64,000 nucleotides of DNA from Microbacterium sp. 4R-513 (GCF_011046485.1 NZ_CP049256.1:3658001-3722000), one strand, 5' to 3'. Counted from the stretch's first letter, positions 33,936-44,088 are shown. Notes: generated by a model not told the origin, from the sequence alone. Numbers and translations: made by a program.

Positions 33936-34994
33936 ATGGACCACGAGGACGACCCGCTCGAGCACGAGAGGGCTTCCTGGAAGCCTTCGTCGGGGCTCGC
34001 GGTCGCGGTCCCCGACAAGGTGCTGACACCGGAGCTCCCGCCGCACCGCGAGCGGATGACCGACAAAGACCCGGCCGCCATGAAGCGCGCCGTGCGCACG
34101 GTGTACACGCTGTTCTACCTGTCGGTCGCCGCCAGCATCTGGGCGATCGCGGCCTACATGCTGTTCCCGATCGAAGACGGCTCGCTCGTCAGCGTTCGCG
34201 ACAACAACCTCTTCGTCGGCCTCGGCATCGCCCTCGCCCTCCTGGCCATCGGCATCGCCGGGATCCACTGGTCCAAGGCGATCATGTCCGACAAGGAGTT
34301 CATCGAGCCCCGTCACGCGACGCGCGGCCGTGACTCCACGCGCGCGGCAGCGGTCAAGGCGTTCGAGGACGCCAACGAGGAGTCCGGCTTCGGCCGCCGC
34401 GCGATGATCCGCAACTCGCTCATCGCCGCCGTGGTGGCGTCGGTGCTCCCTGGGGTGACGCTGTTCCGCGGTCTCGCCCCGCAGAACGTCAACCCCGTAG
34501 AAGAGCTCAGCCACACGATGTGGGAGAAGGGCATGCGCCTCGCACGCGACCCCGAGGGCACGCCCATCCGCGCGTCCGAGGTCACCCTGGGCTCGGCCTT
34601 CCACGTCATCCCCGAGGCTCTCGCCGACGTCGACCACAGCGAGGGCTACCTCGAGGCCAAGGCGAAGGCGATCGTCCTGCTGATGCGTCTGCTGCCCGAG
34701 CAGCTCCCTCCGAGCGAGAACAAGATCGAGTGGTCGTACGACGGGATCGTCGCCTACTCCAAGGTCTGCACGCACGTCGGCTGCCCCGTGGCCCTCTACG
34801 AGCAGCAGACCCACCACCTGCTGTGCCCGTGCCACCAGTCGCAGTTCGACGTGTCGCGCAGCGCAGCGGTCATCTTCGGCCCTGCGGCCCGCCCGCTCCC
34901 GCAGCTGCCCATCACCGTCGACGACGAGGGCTACCTGGTCGCGCAGAGCGACTTCACCGAACCCGTCGGCCCGAGCTTCTGGGAGCGCCATTGA
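33936..34994 (+). CDS. qcrA: Rieske iron-sulphur subunit of bc1 complex
   Basis: The 352-residue subunit has three membrane helices, as is usual for actinobacterial QcrA, and a C-terminal Rieske domain with cluster ligands CTHVGC (C278, H280) and CPCHQS (C297, H300). Its stop overlaps the TTG start of qcrB in TTGA. Confidence 0.97.
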   Translation: MDHEDDPLEHERASWKPSSGLAVAVPDKVLTPELPPHRERMTDKDPAAMKRAVRTVYTLFYLSVAASIWAIAAYMLFPIEDGSLVSVRDNNLFVGLGIALALLAIGIAGIHWSKAIMSDKEFIEPRHATRGRDSTRAAAVKAFEDANEESGFGRRAMIRNSLIAAVVASVLPGVTLFRGLAPQNVNPVEELSHTMWEKGMRLARDPEGTPIRASEVTLGSAFHVIPEALADVDHSEGYLEAKAKAIVLLMRLLPEQLPPSENKIEWSYDGIVAYSKVCTHVGCPVALYEQQTHHLLCPCHQSQFDVSRSAAVIFGPAARPLPQLPITVDDEGYLVAQSDFTEPVGPSFWERH

Positions 34995-36832
34995 GTACCG
35001 GGACTCACCCCACTGAGAACGTGACGCTCGAACCCGCGAGCGCACCCGGCCCGACGCGCGACAAGCCTCTCGGCGGACGCTTCGTCGGCGCCGCGTCGAA
35101 CTACATCGACGAGCGCACGAGTCTCTCCGGCTTCGTCAAGGAGCTCGGCCGCAAGATCTTCCCCGACCACTGGTCGTTCATGCTCGGCGAGATCGCGCTG
35201 TGGAGCTTCGTCGTCGTGCTGCTCTCGGGCACGTTCCTGACGTTCTTCTTCCAGGCCTCGATGGTCCCGACCCACTACACGGGTGCGTACCTCCCGATGC
35301 GCGGCGTCGAGATGTCGGCGGCGCTCGACTCCACCCTTCGCCTGTCGTTCGACATCCGAGGCGGGCTGCTCGTCCGTCAGATCCACCACTGGGCGGCTCT
35401 GACGTTCGTCGCAGGCATCGGCGTGCACATGCTCCGGGTGTTCTTCACCGGCGCGTTCCGCAAGCCCCGCGAGCTCAACTGGGTCATCGGCTTCGTCCTG
35501 TTCATCCTCGCGATGGGCGAGGGCTTCACGGGCTACTCACTGCCGGACGACCTGCTCTCGGGCAACGGCCTCCGCATCATCGACGGCATGATCAAGGGCA
35601 TCCCGCTCATCGGCACGTGGACCTCGTTCCTCCTCTTCGGCGGCGAGTTCCCCGGGGACCAGATCGTGGGCCGCCTCTACACGCTGCACATCCTGCTGCT
35701 GCCCGCGATCCTCGTCGGCCTGCTCGTGGTGCACCTCATGCTCATGGTCATCAACAAGCACACGCAGTTCGCCGGGCCCGCGCGCTCCAACAGCAATGTC
35801 GTGGGCTACCCGATGATGCCGGTGTACATGACCAAGATGGGCGGGTTCCTCTTCCTGACCTTCGGTGTCATCGTCCTGATCGCCTCGCTCTTCACGATCA
35901 ACCCGATCTGGAACTACGGTCCGTACGACCCCTCCCCCGTCTCGGCCGGTACGCAGCCCGACTGGTACATCGGATTCGCCGACGGCATGCTGCGCCTCAT
36001 CCCGCCGCACCTCGAGACGTACTGGTTCGGCTTCACGTGGTCGTGGAACATCCTGATCCCGCTCGGCGTGATCGGCCTGTTCATCGTGCTGGTGCTCATC
36101 TACCCGTTCATCGAGGCGTGGATCACGGGCGACAAGCGCGAGCACCACATCGCGCAGCGTCCCCGCAACGCGGCGACCCGCACGGCGATCGGCGCCGCCG
36201 GCGTCACGTTCTACGCGGTCATGTGGGCGGCGGCTTCGTCCGACCTCATCGCGACGCACTTCAAGCTCACGATGGAGGGCGTGATCCACACCCTCCAGGC
36301 GCTGCTCATCCTCGGGCCGATCATCGCCTACTTCGTGACGAAGCGCATGTGCATCGCGCTGCAGAAGAAGGACCGCGAGATCCTGCTCCACGGCTACGAG
36401 TCGGGCCGCATCGTCCGTCTCCCCGGCGGGGAGTACATCGAGGTGCACCAGCCGGTCGACCAGTTCGACCGCTGGAAGCTCGTCGAGTACGACGCCTACG
36501 AGCCGCTTGTGGTGCGCCCCAACTCGCGTGGTCGCATCCCGTGGCACGAGAACCTGCGTGCGGCGATCTCGCGCTGGTTCTTCGAGGATCGCCTCACGCC
36601 GGTGACCCAGGCCGAGCTCGACGCCGCCTCGGCGCACCAGCACCACGAGCTCGACCACATCGCCGACGAGAAGGATCTCGAGATCCAGGGCGCTCACGAG
36701 CGGGCCGGCGTGCCGGACGCCCCGCACGTCCCGATCGACGACGGCCGCCACGGCGAGACCGCGAACCGTCCCTCGAACGTCATCATCCCCGATGACGACG
36801 ACTCGAACGGCCGCAGGCCCAAGAGCAGCTGA
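34991..36832 (+). CDS. qcrB: Cytochrome b subunit of bc1 complex
   Basis: The 613-residue subunit contains the haem-binding His pairs in LLVRQIHHWAALTF and MLRVFF, then LYTLHILLLPAIL and LLVVHLMLMV; GEGFTGYSLPDD and the quinol-site PDWY-like motif (QPDWYIGFADG). The C-terminal 90 residues are a hydrophilic His/Asp-rich tail typical of Actinobacteria. TTG 34991 is chosen because GGGAG lies six bases upstream and the start overlaps the qcrA stop; GTG 35021 would be a shorter alternative. Confidence 0.96.
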   Translation: MSTGTHPTENVTLEPASAPGPTRDKPLGGRFVGAASNYIDERTSLSGFVKELGRKIFPDHWSFMLGEIALWSFVVVLLSGTFLTFFFQASMVPTHYTGAYLPMRGVEMSAALDSTLRLSFDIRGGLLVRQIHHWAALTFVAGIGVHMLRVFFTGAFRKPRELNWVIGFVLFILAMGEGFTGYSLPDDLLSGNGLRIIDGMIKGIPLIGTWTSFLLFGGEFPGDQIVGRLYTLHILLLPAILVGLLVVHLMLMVINKHTQFAGPARSNSNVVGYPMMPVYMTKMGGFLFLTFGVIVLIASLFTINPIWNYGPYDPSPVSAGTQPDWYIGFADGMLRLIPPHLETYWFGFTWSWNILIPLGVIGLFIVLVLIYPFIEAWITGDKREHHIAQRPRNAATRTAIGAAGVTFYAVMWAAASSDLIATHFKLTMEGVIHTLQALLILGPIIAYFVTKRMCIALQKKDREILLHGYESGRIVRLPGGEYIEVHQPVDQFDRWKLVEYDAYEPLVVRPNSRGRIPWHENLRAAISRWFFEDRLTPVTQAELDAASAHQHHELDHIADEKDLEIQGAHERAGVPDAPHVPIDDGRHGETANRPSNVIIPDDDDSNGRRPKSS

Positions 36833-36843
36833 GTCTGCATCGG

Positions 36844-36888
36844 ACGGATGCCCCGACACTCCCCTCGTGGGGGTGCCGGGGCATCCGT
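36844..36888 (+). terminator. Strong hairpin terminator after qcrB
   Basis: ACGGATGCCCCGACACTCCC pairs with the complementary arm ending GGGGCATCCGT around a TCGT loop, giving a stem near 20 bp. It ends the ctaE-qcrCAB operon. Confidence 0.85.
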
Positions 36889-36989
36889 CATTCTGCGCGA
36901 AACGCTCCCCGCCGAGGTCGGCAGGAATCCGACCATCCACGTCCTCCCCGGGCGGTCCGGATCCGGATCCCCCTGATTAGCGTGGAGGC

Positions 36990-37409
36990 ATGACCGAAGC
37001 GCTCGACTACTTCTCCGCCAAGCTCCGCCTCGAGACCGACGCCTCCGACGTCTACGAGGCACAGAAAGATGGTGAGGAGTTCGTCCTCGTCGATGTGCGC
37101 GGCGACGAGGCATGGGCTCAGGGACGCATCGCGGGTGCGGTGCACATGCCGTACCGGCAGATCGCCGAGCGTGCACCTCTTGAGCTCTCGAAGGACGTTC
37201 CCGTCGTCGTCTACTGCTGGAGCCCGGGCTGCAACGCCGCCACCAAGGGCGCGGTCGAGTTCGCCAAGCTGGGATACGCGGTACGGGAGATGATCGGCGG
37301 TTACGAGTACTGGGTGCGCGAGGGCCAGCCGACGGAGAACGACGAGGGCGCGCTCCCCCGCGTCTTCGATCCGCAGGTCAGAGTCGTGCGGGAGCGCGTC
37401 GGCGGCTGA
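36990..37409 (+). CDS. Rhodanese-like domain protein
   Basis: The 139-residue single-domain protein has the rhodanese motifs EFVLVDVRGDEAWAQGRI and active-site loop VVYCWSPGCNAATKGAVEFA, where the Cys of YCWSPGC would carry persulphide. A sulphurtransferase role is likely, partner unknown. It is a single gene after the bc1 operon terminator, convergent with the PP2C gene. Confidence 0.9.
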   Translation: MTEALDYFSAKLRLETDASDVYEAQKDGEEFVLVDVRGDEAWAQGRIAGAVHMPYRQIAERAPLELSKDVPVVVYCWSPGCNAATKGAVEFAKLGYAVREMIGGYEYWVREGQPTENDEGALPRVFDPQVRVVRERVGG

Positions 37410-37449
37410 CTGCCTGCCCGCGCCGGCTCACGCGACCTACCGCGCCGGC

Positions 37450-38256
37450 TCAGGCCGACTCGAGTCCCTCGTCGAGGGACTCGATGAAGCGCCCCGACGC
37501 GGATCCGTAGAACGCAGGACGGTGAGCCCATTCGGGATCATCCACGATGTCGGCCACCACGACTGTGACGTTGTCCCGCGTGCCTGCGGCCAGCGCAAGC
37601 GCGACGATGCTGTCCGCGGCGGCCTGGGCATCGCCTACGGCGAGGAGACCGATGATCTCCTGGTCGGGCACGTAGTCGCTCAGGCCGTCGCTGCAGAGCA
37701 TCCAGCGGTCGCCCGCGCGGGCCGGCCGTTCGATCAGAGCGATGCGGTCGTCCTCGGCGCCGCGGAGGGAGGCGGTGATGACATTGCGGTGCGGGTGGAA
37801 CGCGGCATCCGCCGGCTGGACGACTCCACTGTCGATGAGGAGCTGGACGAACGAGTCGTCGCGTGTCTCACGCGACATGGCACCGTCGCGCAGCAGGTAG
37901 GCGCGTGAGTCGCCCGTATGGGCGAGCAGCAGGATGCCCGCAGGGCTGACGAAGAGGCCTGTGAAGGTCGTGGCCATGCCGTCGAGCGAGGGATCTCGTT
38001 CGACGAGGGCTCTGAGGTCCCAGTTCGCGATGCGCAGCAGAGTCGCGAGCTGCTCGACATCGACCGGGCCGCGGGCGCCGGCGACGAGCCGGTGGACGAA
38101 CACCGACGACGCGATGTCGCCGGCGGGACCGCCCCCGACGCCATCGGCGACGGCAGCAGCCCAGGCGGCCGTGAACGCGGCGTCCTGATTGACGCTGCGG
38201 TGCGGGCCGACGTCTGATGCCGCCGCTGCGCGGAGCCCGAAGCTCGGTGAGATGAT
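37450..38256 (-). CDS. PP2C-family protein phosphatase, no canonical start codon
   Basis: The 268-residue serine/threonine phosphatase is of the PP2C (Stp/PstP-like) type. From about 38250 the frame gives SDVGPHRSVNQDAA, VADGVGGGPAG, LAHTGDSRAYLL, LCSDGLSDYV and AAGTRDNVTVVVAD, all the metal-binding Asp motifs. The only ATG, GTG or TTG available in frame is GTG 38103, which would cut off the VADGVGG metal motif, so the true start must be earlier. I set the 5' end at an ATC at 38256, 8 nt after the ctaF stop; a sequence error is possible. It ends the ctaC-ctaD-ctaF unit. Confidence 0.75.
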   Translation of the reverse strand: MISPSFGLRAAAASDVGPHRSVNQDAAFTAAWAAAVADGVGGGPAGDIASSVFVHRLVAGARGPVDVEQLATLLRIANWDLRALVERDPSLDGMATTFTGLFVSPAGILLLAHTGDSRAYLLRDGAMSRETRDDSFVQLLIDSGVVQPADAAFHPHRNVITASLRGAEDDRIALIERPARAGDRWMLCSDGLSDYVPDQEIIGLLAVGDAQAAADSIVALALAAGTRDNVTVVVADIVDDPEWAHRPAFYGSASGRFIESLDEGLESA

Positions 38257-38263
38257 CGGCCGC

Positions 38264-38701
38264 TCAGCGCGCGAAGTGGCCGCGGTAGTACTCGTAGACC
38301 CAGCCGACGATCGCCACGACGAAAACGGCGAGACCGATCGGGAAGAGCCACACGCCGACGGCGAGCCCGAGGATGCCGAGAGCCGCCGCGAAGGCCAGCA
38401 CGATGGGCCACCAGGACCACGGGCTGAACTCGCCGAGCTCCGGGTCGCCGTCGTCGATGTCGGCCGTCAGGACGTCCTCGGGCAGCTCGCCGCGCTGAGC
38501 ACGATGCACGCGGCCGATGTAGAACGCGATGAGCGCTCCCATGAACGACGTGAACAGCAGTGCGACGCTGCCGACCCACTCGATCCGGTGGTACCACTCG
38601 GGCGCATCCGGATGCGCGATGATGCTCCAGGTCGAGTACACGACCGCCATGAGCAGGAAGAAGCCGCTCAGCAGCCACCAGAGACCGACGTTGGTGCGCA
38701 C
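38264..38701 (-). CDS. ctaF: Actinobacterial cytochrome c oxidase subunit IV
   Basis: The 145-residue GTG-started subunit has four membrane helices, including GLWWLLSGFFLLMAVVYSTW and ALLFTSFMGALIAFYIGRV, then WSWWPIVLAFAAALGILGLAVGVWL, as in the actinobacterial fourth subunit. It begins 1 nt after the stop of ctaD, so the oxidase subunits are translated as a unit. Confidence 0.95.
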   Translation of the reverse strand: MRTNVGLWWLLSGFFLLMAVVYSTWSIIAHPDAPEWYHRIEWVGSVALLFTSFMGALIAFYIGRVHRAQRGELPEDVLTADIDDGDPELGEFSPWSWWPIVLAFAAALGILGLAVGVWLFPIGLAVFVVAIVGWVYEYYRGHFAR

Positions 38702-38702
38702 G

Positions 38703-40466
38703 TTACTTGACCTCTCCCTGAGCGGTGTCGACGACGGGGGCGTCGGGCGCGTCCTTGGCCGGGCCGACGCCGACCGGGATGCCGGCCTCGGGGTGGTTCA
38801 GGTCGAAGGCGGGACGCTCGCTGCGGATGCGCGGGATCGACGTGAAGTTGTGACGGGGCGGCGGGCACGAGGTCGCCCACTCGAGCGACGCGCCGTAGCC
38901 CCACGGGTCGTTGACGGTCACCTTGGGCGCCTTGCGGGCCGTGATCCACACGTTGAAGAGGAACGGGATCATCGACGCACCGAGGATCACGGCGCCGATC
39001 GTCGACACCTGGTTCTGCCAGGTGAAGCCGTCCTGCTCCGAGTAGTCGGCGTAGCGGCGCACCATCCCGTCGACGCCCAGCCAGTGCTGGATGAGGAACG
39101 TCATGTGGAAGCCGATGAACAGCATCCAGAAGTGCACGTATCCGAGTCGCTCGTTGAGCATGCGACCGGTCCACTTGGGCCACCAGAAGTAGAAGCCCGA
39201 GAACATCGCGAACACGACGGTGCCGAACACGACGTAGTGGAAGTGCGCGACGACGAAGTACGAGTCGGAGAGGTGGAAGTCGAGCGGAGGCGACGCGAGG
39301 ATGACGCCGGTGAGGCCGCCGAAGACGAACGAGACGAGGAAGCCCAGAGCGAAGATCATCGGGGTCTCGAATGTGACCGAGCCGCGCCACATCGTGCCGA
39401 TCCAGTTGAAGATCTTCACACCCGTGGGGACCGCGATCAGCATCGTCATGAGCGCGAAGAACGGCAGCAGGACGGCGCCCGTGACGTACATGTGGTGAGC
39501 CCACACCGCGACCGAGAGCGCCGCGATCGCGATCGTCGCGTAGACGAGCGTCTTGTAGCCGAAGATCGGCTTGCGGCTGAACACCGGGAACACCTCGGAG
39601 ACGATGCCGAAGAACGGCAGCGCGATGATGTACACCTCGGGGTGGCCGAAGAACCAGAACAGGTGCTGCCACAGCAGGACGCCGCCGTTGGCGGGGTCGT
39701 AGATGTGCGCGCCGAGGACGCGGTCGGCGGCTGCTGCCAGGATCGCCGCGGCCAGCACGGGGAACGCCATCAGCACCAGGATGCTCGTGATGAGCGTGTT
39801 CCAGGAGAAGATCGGCATGCGCCACATCGTCATGCCCGGGGCACGCATCGTGATGATCGTGGTGACGAAGTTCACGGCGCCCAGGATCGTTCCGAAACCG
39901 CTCATGCCGAGGCCGAGCATCCAGAGATTGCCGCCGATGCCTGGCGAGAAGCTCGCGTTGGCGAGGGGCTGATACGCGAACCAGCCGAAGGCGGCCGCAC
40001 CCTGCGGGGTGAGGAAGCCGGCGACGGCGATCGTCGAGCCGAAGAGGAAGAGCCAGAAGGCGAACGCGTTCAGACGCGGGAACGCCACGTCGGGCGCGCC
40101 GATCTGCAGCGGGAGGACGGCGTTGGCGAAGCCTGCGAACAGCGGCGTCGCGAACATGAGCAGCATGATCGTGCCGTGCATCGTGAAGAGCTGGTTGTAC
40201 TGCTCTTTCGTCGGCACGATCTGCATGCCGGGCTCGAAGAGCTCGGCACGGATGATGAGTGCCATGACGCCGCCGAGCATGAAGAACAGCACGGAGGCGA
40301 TCAGGTACATGTAGCCGATCGTCTTGTGGTCGGTGGAGGTGATCCACTTGACGATGATGTTGCCCTTGCGCTCGACGTTCGAGGCGCTGAGCAGTGCGGC
40401 CTGGCGAGGCGGCATCGTGGTGGGACGGCTCTGAGTCGTCTCCTGGAGTGGGAGCGTCGTTGCCAT
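38703..40466 (-). CDS. ctaD: Cytochrome c oxidase subunit I
   Basis: The 587-residue catalytic subunit carries haem and CuB ligands: [32 protein letters not shown] (His with the Tyr that is cross-linked), AHHMYVTG and [11 protein letters not shown]. It begins [12 protein letters not shown] at ATG 40466, two bases after the ctaC stop. The proton channel residues are of the usual A-type. It forms the terminal oxidase with CtaC, CtaE and CtaF. Confidence 0.97.
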   Translation of the reverse strand: MATTLPLQETTQSRPTTMPPRQAALLSASNVERKGNIIVKWITSTDHKTIGYMYLIASVLFFMLGGVMALIIRAELFEPGMQIVPTKEQYNQLFTMHGTIMLLMFATPLFAGFANAVLPLQIGAPDVAFPRLNAFAFWLFLFGSTIAVAGFLTPQGAAAFGWFAYQPLANASFSPGIGGNLWMLGLGMSGFGTILGAVNFVTTIITMRAPGMTMWRMPIFSWNTLITSILVLMAFPVLAAAILAAAADRVLGAHIYDPANGGVLLWQHLFWFFGHPEVYIIALPFFGIVSEVFPVFSRKPIFGYKTLVYATIAIAALSVAVWAHHMYVTGAVLLPFFALMTMLIAVPTGVKIFNWIGTMWRGSVTFETPMIFALGFLVSFVFGGLTGVILASPPLDFHLSDSYFVVAHFHYVVFGTVVFAMFSGFYFWWPKWTGRMLNERLGYVHFWMLFIGFHMTFLIQHWLGVDGMVRRYADYSEQDGFTWQNQVSTIGAVILGASMIPFLFNVWITARKAPKVTVNDPWGYGASLEWATSCPPPRHNFTSIPRIRSERPAFDLNHPEAGIPVGVGPAKDAPDAPVVDTAQGEVK

Positions 40467-40468
40467 GA

Positions 40469-41374
40469 TCAGTCGTTGTCCTCGTCGTCGGTGGTGGTCT
40501 CGCCGGTACCGGGCAGGTTGCCGAGGCGGTCGTACTCGTCGGTGATGCTGCCCGTCTGGCCCGCATCGCGGAGCGAGTCGAGGTACTGCTCGTACTCGTC
40601 CTCGCTCACGACCTTGACGTTGAACAGCATCGCGGAGTGGTACTCGCCGCAGAGCTCGGCGCACTTGCCCGCGTAGGTTCCCTCGCGGGTCGGCGTGAAC
40701 GACCAGTAGTTCTCACGCCCGATGTACATGTCCTTCTTGTAGAGGAAGTCGATGATCCAGAAGGAGTGGATGACGTCGCGCGACTGCAGCTCGATCTTCA
40801 CCGACTTGTCGACGGGGAGGTACAGCGTCGGGAGCTTCGACTGATCGACGTCGCCGTTCGCCGCAGGCTGGGCCTGCACGCCCATCGTCCAGACGGCGTC
40901 CGAGCCGTCCTCGTCCTCGCCGTTGTACTGGAAGTCCCACGCCCACTGCTTGCCGATGGCCGTGATCGTGACGTCGGGGTTCTCGGTCTGCGTCTCGAGG
41001 ATCGCCTGGTCGCGCGCCGTGAAGGCGAAGAAGCCGATCACGAGGATGAGCGGCACGATCGTGTAGAAGATCTCGATCGGCATGTTGTAGCGCAGCTGCA
41101 CGGGAAGGCCGGTCTGGCCCTTGCGACGGCGGTACACGATCGCCGCCCAGCCCATGAGACCCCACGTCACGATGCCCACGACGAGCAGGACGATCCAGGA
41201 GTTGACCCACAGGCCCGCGACCATGTCGGTGTGGTTCGTCGCCGGCTTCGCGTTCGGGTCTTCGAAGCCCGGAAGGAACCCGTGGAGCTCCGTCGAGCTG
41301 CATCCGGCCAGGACGGCTACCGCTGCGATCCCGACGGGTACCAGGGCCCAGCGGAGACGACGTTTCGAGGGCAC
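40469..41374 (-). CDS. ctaC: Cytochrome c oxidase subunit II
   Basis: The 301-residue subunit starts at GTG 41374 with GAAAGG seven bases upstream. The lipobox LAGCSSTEL places a lipid-bearing Cys near residue 25. Two membrane helices follow, then the cupredoxin domain with CuA ligands in [12 protein letters not shown] and the earlier His in DVIHSFWI. It begins the oxidase unit ctaC-ctaD-ctaF-PP2C. Confidence 0.97.
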   Translation of the reverse strand: MPSKRRLRWALVPVGIAAVAVLAGCSSTELHGFLPGFEDPNAKPATNHTDMVAGLWVNSWIVLLVVGIVTWGLMGWAAIVYRRRKGQTGLPVQLRYNMPIEIFYTIVPLILVIGFFAFTARDQAILETQTENPDVTITAIGKQWAWDFQYNGEDEDGSDAVWTMGVQAQPAANGDVDQSKLPTLYLPVDKSVKIELQSRDVIHSFWIIDFLYKKDMYIGRENYWSFTPTREGTYAGKCAELCGEYHSAMLFNVKVVSEDEYEQYLDSLRDAGQTGSITDEYDRLGNLPGTGETTTDDEDND

Positions 41375-41502
41375 GATGCACCTTTCCGGTCACGTAAGAG
41401 AACTGTCGCCAGTCTAGGGCAACCTCTCACACGATTCGGGCCAACCGCCCAGCATTCGAGGCTGAAATCCCCGGAAACGCGGGCTTCCGAGCGATACGAC
41501 GA

Positions 41503-41532
41503 AACGCCCCGCTCGGTGGTCGAGGGGGCGTT
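41503..41532 (-). terminator. Hairpin downstream of erpA-like gene
   Basis: AACGCCCC (41503-41510) and GGGGCGTT (41525-41532) pair with a 14-nt loop, 43 bases beyond the stop of the iron-sulphur insertion gene. The rest of the 200-base gap before ctaC shows no gene. Confidence 0.5.
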
Positions 41533-41574
41533 CCGAAGGCGAAGCGAGCGCTGTGCGCTGATGCTCCGGCGGGC

Positions 41575-41940
41575 TCAGTGGAAGCTGTCGCCGCAGGCGC
41601 AGCTGCCGGCCGCGTTCGGGTTGTCGATCGTGAAGCCCTGCTCCGAGATCGTGTCCTTGAAGTCGATCGACGCGCCGTCGAGGTACGGGACGCTCATGTC
41701 GTCGACGATGACCTCGACGCCGCCGAAGTCGACCGTCTTGTCGCCCTCGAGATAGCGCTCGTCGAAGTACAGCTGGTAGATCAGGCCGCTGCATCCACCC
41801 GGCTGGACGGCCACGCGGAGACGCAGGTCGTCGCGGCCCTCCTGCTCGAGCAGGCTCTTCACCTTGGCGGAGGCCGCGTCGGTGAGCAGCACGCCGTGGG
41901 CGGCAGTGGTCTCTTCGGTCGACAGTGCGGTGTCGGTCAT
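41575..41940 (-). CDS. erpA: Iron-sulphur cluster insertion protein (HesB/ErpA family)
   Basis: The 121-residue A-type carrier has the three conserved cysteines: GGCSGLIYQLYFDERY and, at the end, GSCACGDSFH. It would carry Fe-S clusters to target enzymes. Start ATG 41940 (MTDTALSTEETT). It is a single gene with its own downstream hairpin. Confidence 0.92.
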   Translation of the reverse strand: MTDTALSTEETTAAHGVLLTDAASAKVKSLLEQEGRDDLRLRVAVQPGGCSGLIYQLYFDERYLEGDKTVDFGGVEVIVDDMSVPYLDGASIDFKDTISEQGFTIDNPNAAGSCACGDSFH

Positions 41941-42040
41941 GACTCTCCTCGCGGTCGGCGCACTGGGCGCTGCGGATGCCTCGATTCTACGACGGCCCGC
42001 TGGGAGGAGGCTCCGCTGTGTCGGCGTGCTTCGACCGCGG

Positions 42041-43453
42041 TCAGAGCGTCCGCCCGTCGAGCTTCTCGAGCAGCAGCGCCTCGGCCACGAGGGCGTTGCG
42101 GAACGTGTCGAGGTGGAGGGACTCGTTCGGGCTGTGCGCACGAGCGTGCGGGTCCTCGACGCCGGTCACGAGGATCTGGGCGCCCGGGAACTCGCGGACG
42201 AGATCCGCGATGAACGGGATGGACCCGCCCACGCCCATGTCGACGGGGTCGACCCCGTACGCCTCTCCGAGCACCTCGCGGGCGTCGGCGACGGCCCAGC
42301 CGCTCGTGTCGACGAGGAACGGGTTGCCGTAGTCCTGGTGCGAGAACTCGAGCTGCGCGCCGAACGGCGCGTGCGCACGGAGGTGCGCCTCGATCGCGGC
42401 ATAGGCGTCGCGGGCGTCCTGTCCGGGGGCGATGCGGGCGCTGATGACGACGCTGATCTCGGGTGAGAGCGTGTTCGATGCGTTGGCGACACTCGGCGCG
42501 TCGATGCCCGTCACGGTGATCGACGGCTTGTTCCAGATGCGGCTGAGGATCGTGCCCGTCCCGATGGGGCCCACGCCGTCCGGCAGGCCGGCCTCGTCGC
42601 GCAGCGTCTCTTCGGTGTACTCGGGGGTCTCGGCATCCCGGACCGTCAGCCCCTCGACCGCAACGGCCCCGGTCTCGTCCCACAGCGTCGAGAGCAGCTT
42701 GACCGTCGCCATCATGGCGTCGGGCACCGCGCCGCCGAACATGCCGGAGTGCGAGGCGTGCTCGAGGGTTCGCACGCGGAGCGTGAAGCGCGTGTTGCCC
42801 CGCAGCGAGACGGTCAGCGCCGGGGTCTTCGAGTCCCAGTTGCCCGAGTCCGCGACGACGATGACGTCGGCGCGGAGGGCATCGGCGTGGTCCGAGAGGA
42901 ACTGCGCGAACGAGCGCGAGCCGGCCTCCTCCTCACCCTCGATGAAGAGGGCGACGCCGAGGTCGAAGTCGTCGCCGACGGCTTCCGAGAAGGCGCGCAG
43001 CGCGCCGATGTGCGCCATGACGCCGGCCTTGTCATCGGCAGCGCCCCGCCCGTACAGGCGGCCGTCGCGGACAGTCGGCTCGAACGGCGGCGACTCCCAC
43101 AGGCTCTCGTCCCCCACGGGCTGGACGTCGTGGTGCGCGTACAGGAGGATCGTCGGCCGTCCGTTCTTGGCGGCGCGGGTCGCGAGCACCGCAGGCATGC
43201 CGCGCTCCCCGAGCGTCGTCGGCTCTGCCGCCTCCGGGATCTCGGCGTCCGCGATCCGGACACTGTCGAACAGGCCCGTCGCCTCGACGAGAGCCTTCAC
43301 CGCCTCGGCGCTGCGCTGCACCTGGGCGGGGTCGAATCCCGGGAATGCGACCGATGGGATGCGCACGAGGTTGCCGAGATCGGCGAGGGCGGCGGGCACC
43401 GCGGCGGTCGCGGCTTCGCGCACCGCTTCTTGGCGGGTCAGGTCAGAGGTCAT
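42041..43453 (-). CDS. M20-family dipeptidase/metallopeptidase
   Basis: The 470-residue enzyme has the M20 metal site: YAHHDVQPVG (His and Asp), GRGAADDKAG (bridging Asp), IEGEEEAGS (catalytic and metal Glu) and DSG downstream, then a dimerisation domain and the final His in EDPHARAHSPNE. It should cleave dipeptides or acylated amino acids in the cytoplasm. Start ATG 43453. It is divergent from the DUF3043 gene with 50 bases between. Confidence 0.93.
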   Translation of the reverse strand: MTSDLTRQEAVREAATAAVPAALADLGNLVRIPSVAFPGFDPAQVQRSAEAVKALVEATGLFDSVRIADAEIPEAAEPTTLGERGMPAVLATRAAKNGRPTILLYAHHDVQPVGDESLWESPPFEPTVRDGRLYGRGAADDKAGVMAHIGALRAFSEAVGDDFDLGVALFIEGEEEAGSRSFAQFLSDHADALRADVIVVADSGNWDSKTPALTVSLRGNTRFTLRVRTLEHASHSGMFGGAVPDAMMATVKLLSTLWDETGAVAVEGLTVRDAETPEYTEETLRDEAGLPDGVGPIGTGTILSRIWNKPSITVTGIDAPSVANASNTLSPEISVVISARIAPGQDARDAYAAIEAHLRAHAPFGAQLEFSHQDYGNPFLVDTSGWAVADAREVLGEAYGVDPVDMGVGGSIPFIADLVREFPGAQILVTGVEDPHARAHSPNESLHLDTFRNALVAEALLLEKLDGRTL

Positions 43454-43503
43454 GCGGGTAATCTTAAGCGCACACCTTTTCCCGCACTTTTCGAGGTACA
43501 TCC

Positions 43504-44082
43504 GTGGCCAAGACGCCTGAAGCACCCCTGAGCGACGCCCCTTCCGAGGGGACCTCGCTGAACGGCGCCCCCTCGGGCAAGGGACGCGCGACTCCCTCGC
43601 GTGCCGAGCAGGAGGCCGCGCGCAAGCGCCCGCTCGTGCCCGACACGAAGGAGGCGAAGGCTCGCGCCCGCGCCGAGCTCGCGCAGCAGCGCGACAAGGC
43701 CCGTGCCGGTATGGCCGCCGGCGACGAGCGCTACCTCACGGCGCGCGACAAGGGTCCTCAGCGCCGCTGGGTGCGCGACTGGATCGACTCGGGCTGGCAC
43801 CTCGGCGAAGCCGTCATGCCCGCCATGGTGCTCGTCATCGTCATGACGTTCATCCCGGTCGTGGCGCTGCAGTACTACTCGTTCCTCGGCCTCTGGGTCT
43901 TCATCTTCCTCGTGATCGGCGACATGGTGGTGACGTCGATCCGCGTCAAGCGCCTCGCGAAGGCGAAGTGGGGCGACAAGGTCGAGAAGGGGCTCGGCTG
44001 GTACGCCGCGATGCGGTCGATCCAGATGCGGTTCCTGCGCCTGCCGAAGCCGCAGGTCAAGCGCGGACAGCGCCCCGCCTGA
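43504..44082 (+). CDS. DUF3043 membrane protein
   Basis: The 192-residue GTG-started protein has a charged, Ala/Arg-rich N-terminal half (SRAEQEAARKRPLVPDTKEA), then two membrane helices (PAMVLVIVMTFIPVVALQYYS and GLWVFIFLVIGDMVVTSI) and a basic C-terminus. DUF3043 is confined to Actinobacteria and its function is unknown. It ends at a hairpin shared with pyrD. Confidence 0.92.
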   Translation: MAKTPEAPLSDAPSEGTSLNGAPSGKGRATPSRAEQEAARKRPLVPDTKEAKARARAELAQQRDKARAGMAAGDERYLTARDKGPQRRWVRDWIDSGWHLGEAVMPAMVLVIVMTFIPVVALQYYSFLGLWVFIFLVIGDMVVTSIRVKRLAKAKWGDKVEKGLGWYAAMRSIQMRFLRLPKPQVKRGQRPA

Positions 44083-44088
44083 GCTCCT

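Noticed and set aside
33063..35045. A 660-codon open frame on the minus strand
   Set aside because: It is antisense to qcrC and qcrA, with no domain signal of its own.
38103..38105. GTG 38103 as the start of the PP2C gene
   Set aside because: It would delete the first two conserved metal-binding motifs that are plainly encoded just upstream in the same frame.
38529..40676. A 715-codon open frame on the plus strand
   Set aside because: It is antisense to ctaD and ctaF, both of which are unmistakable.
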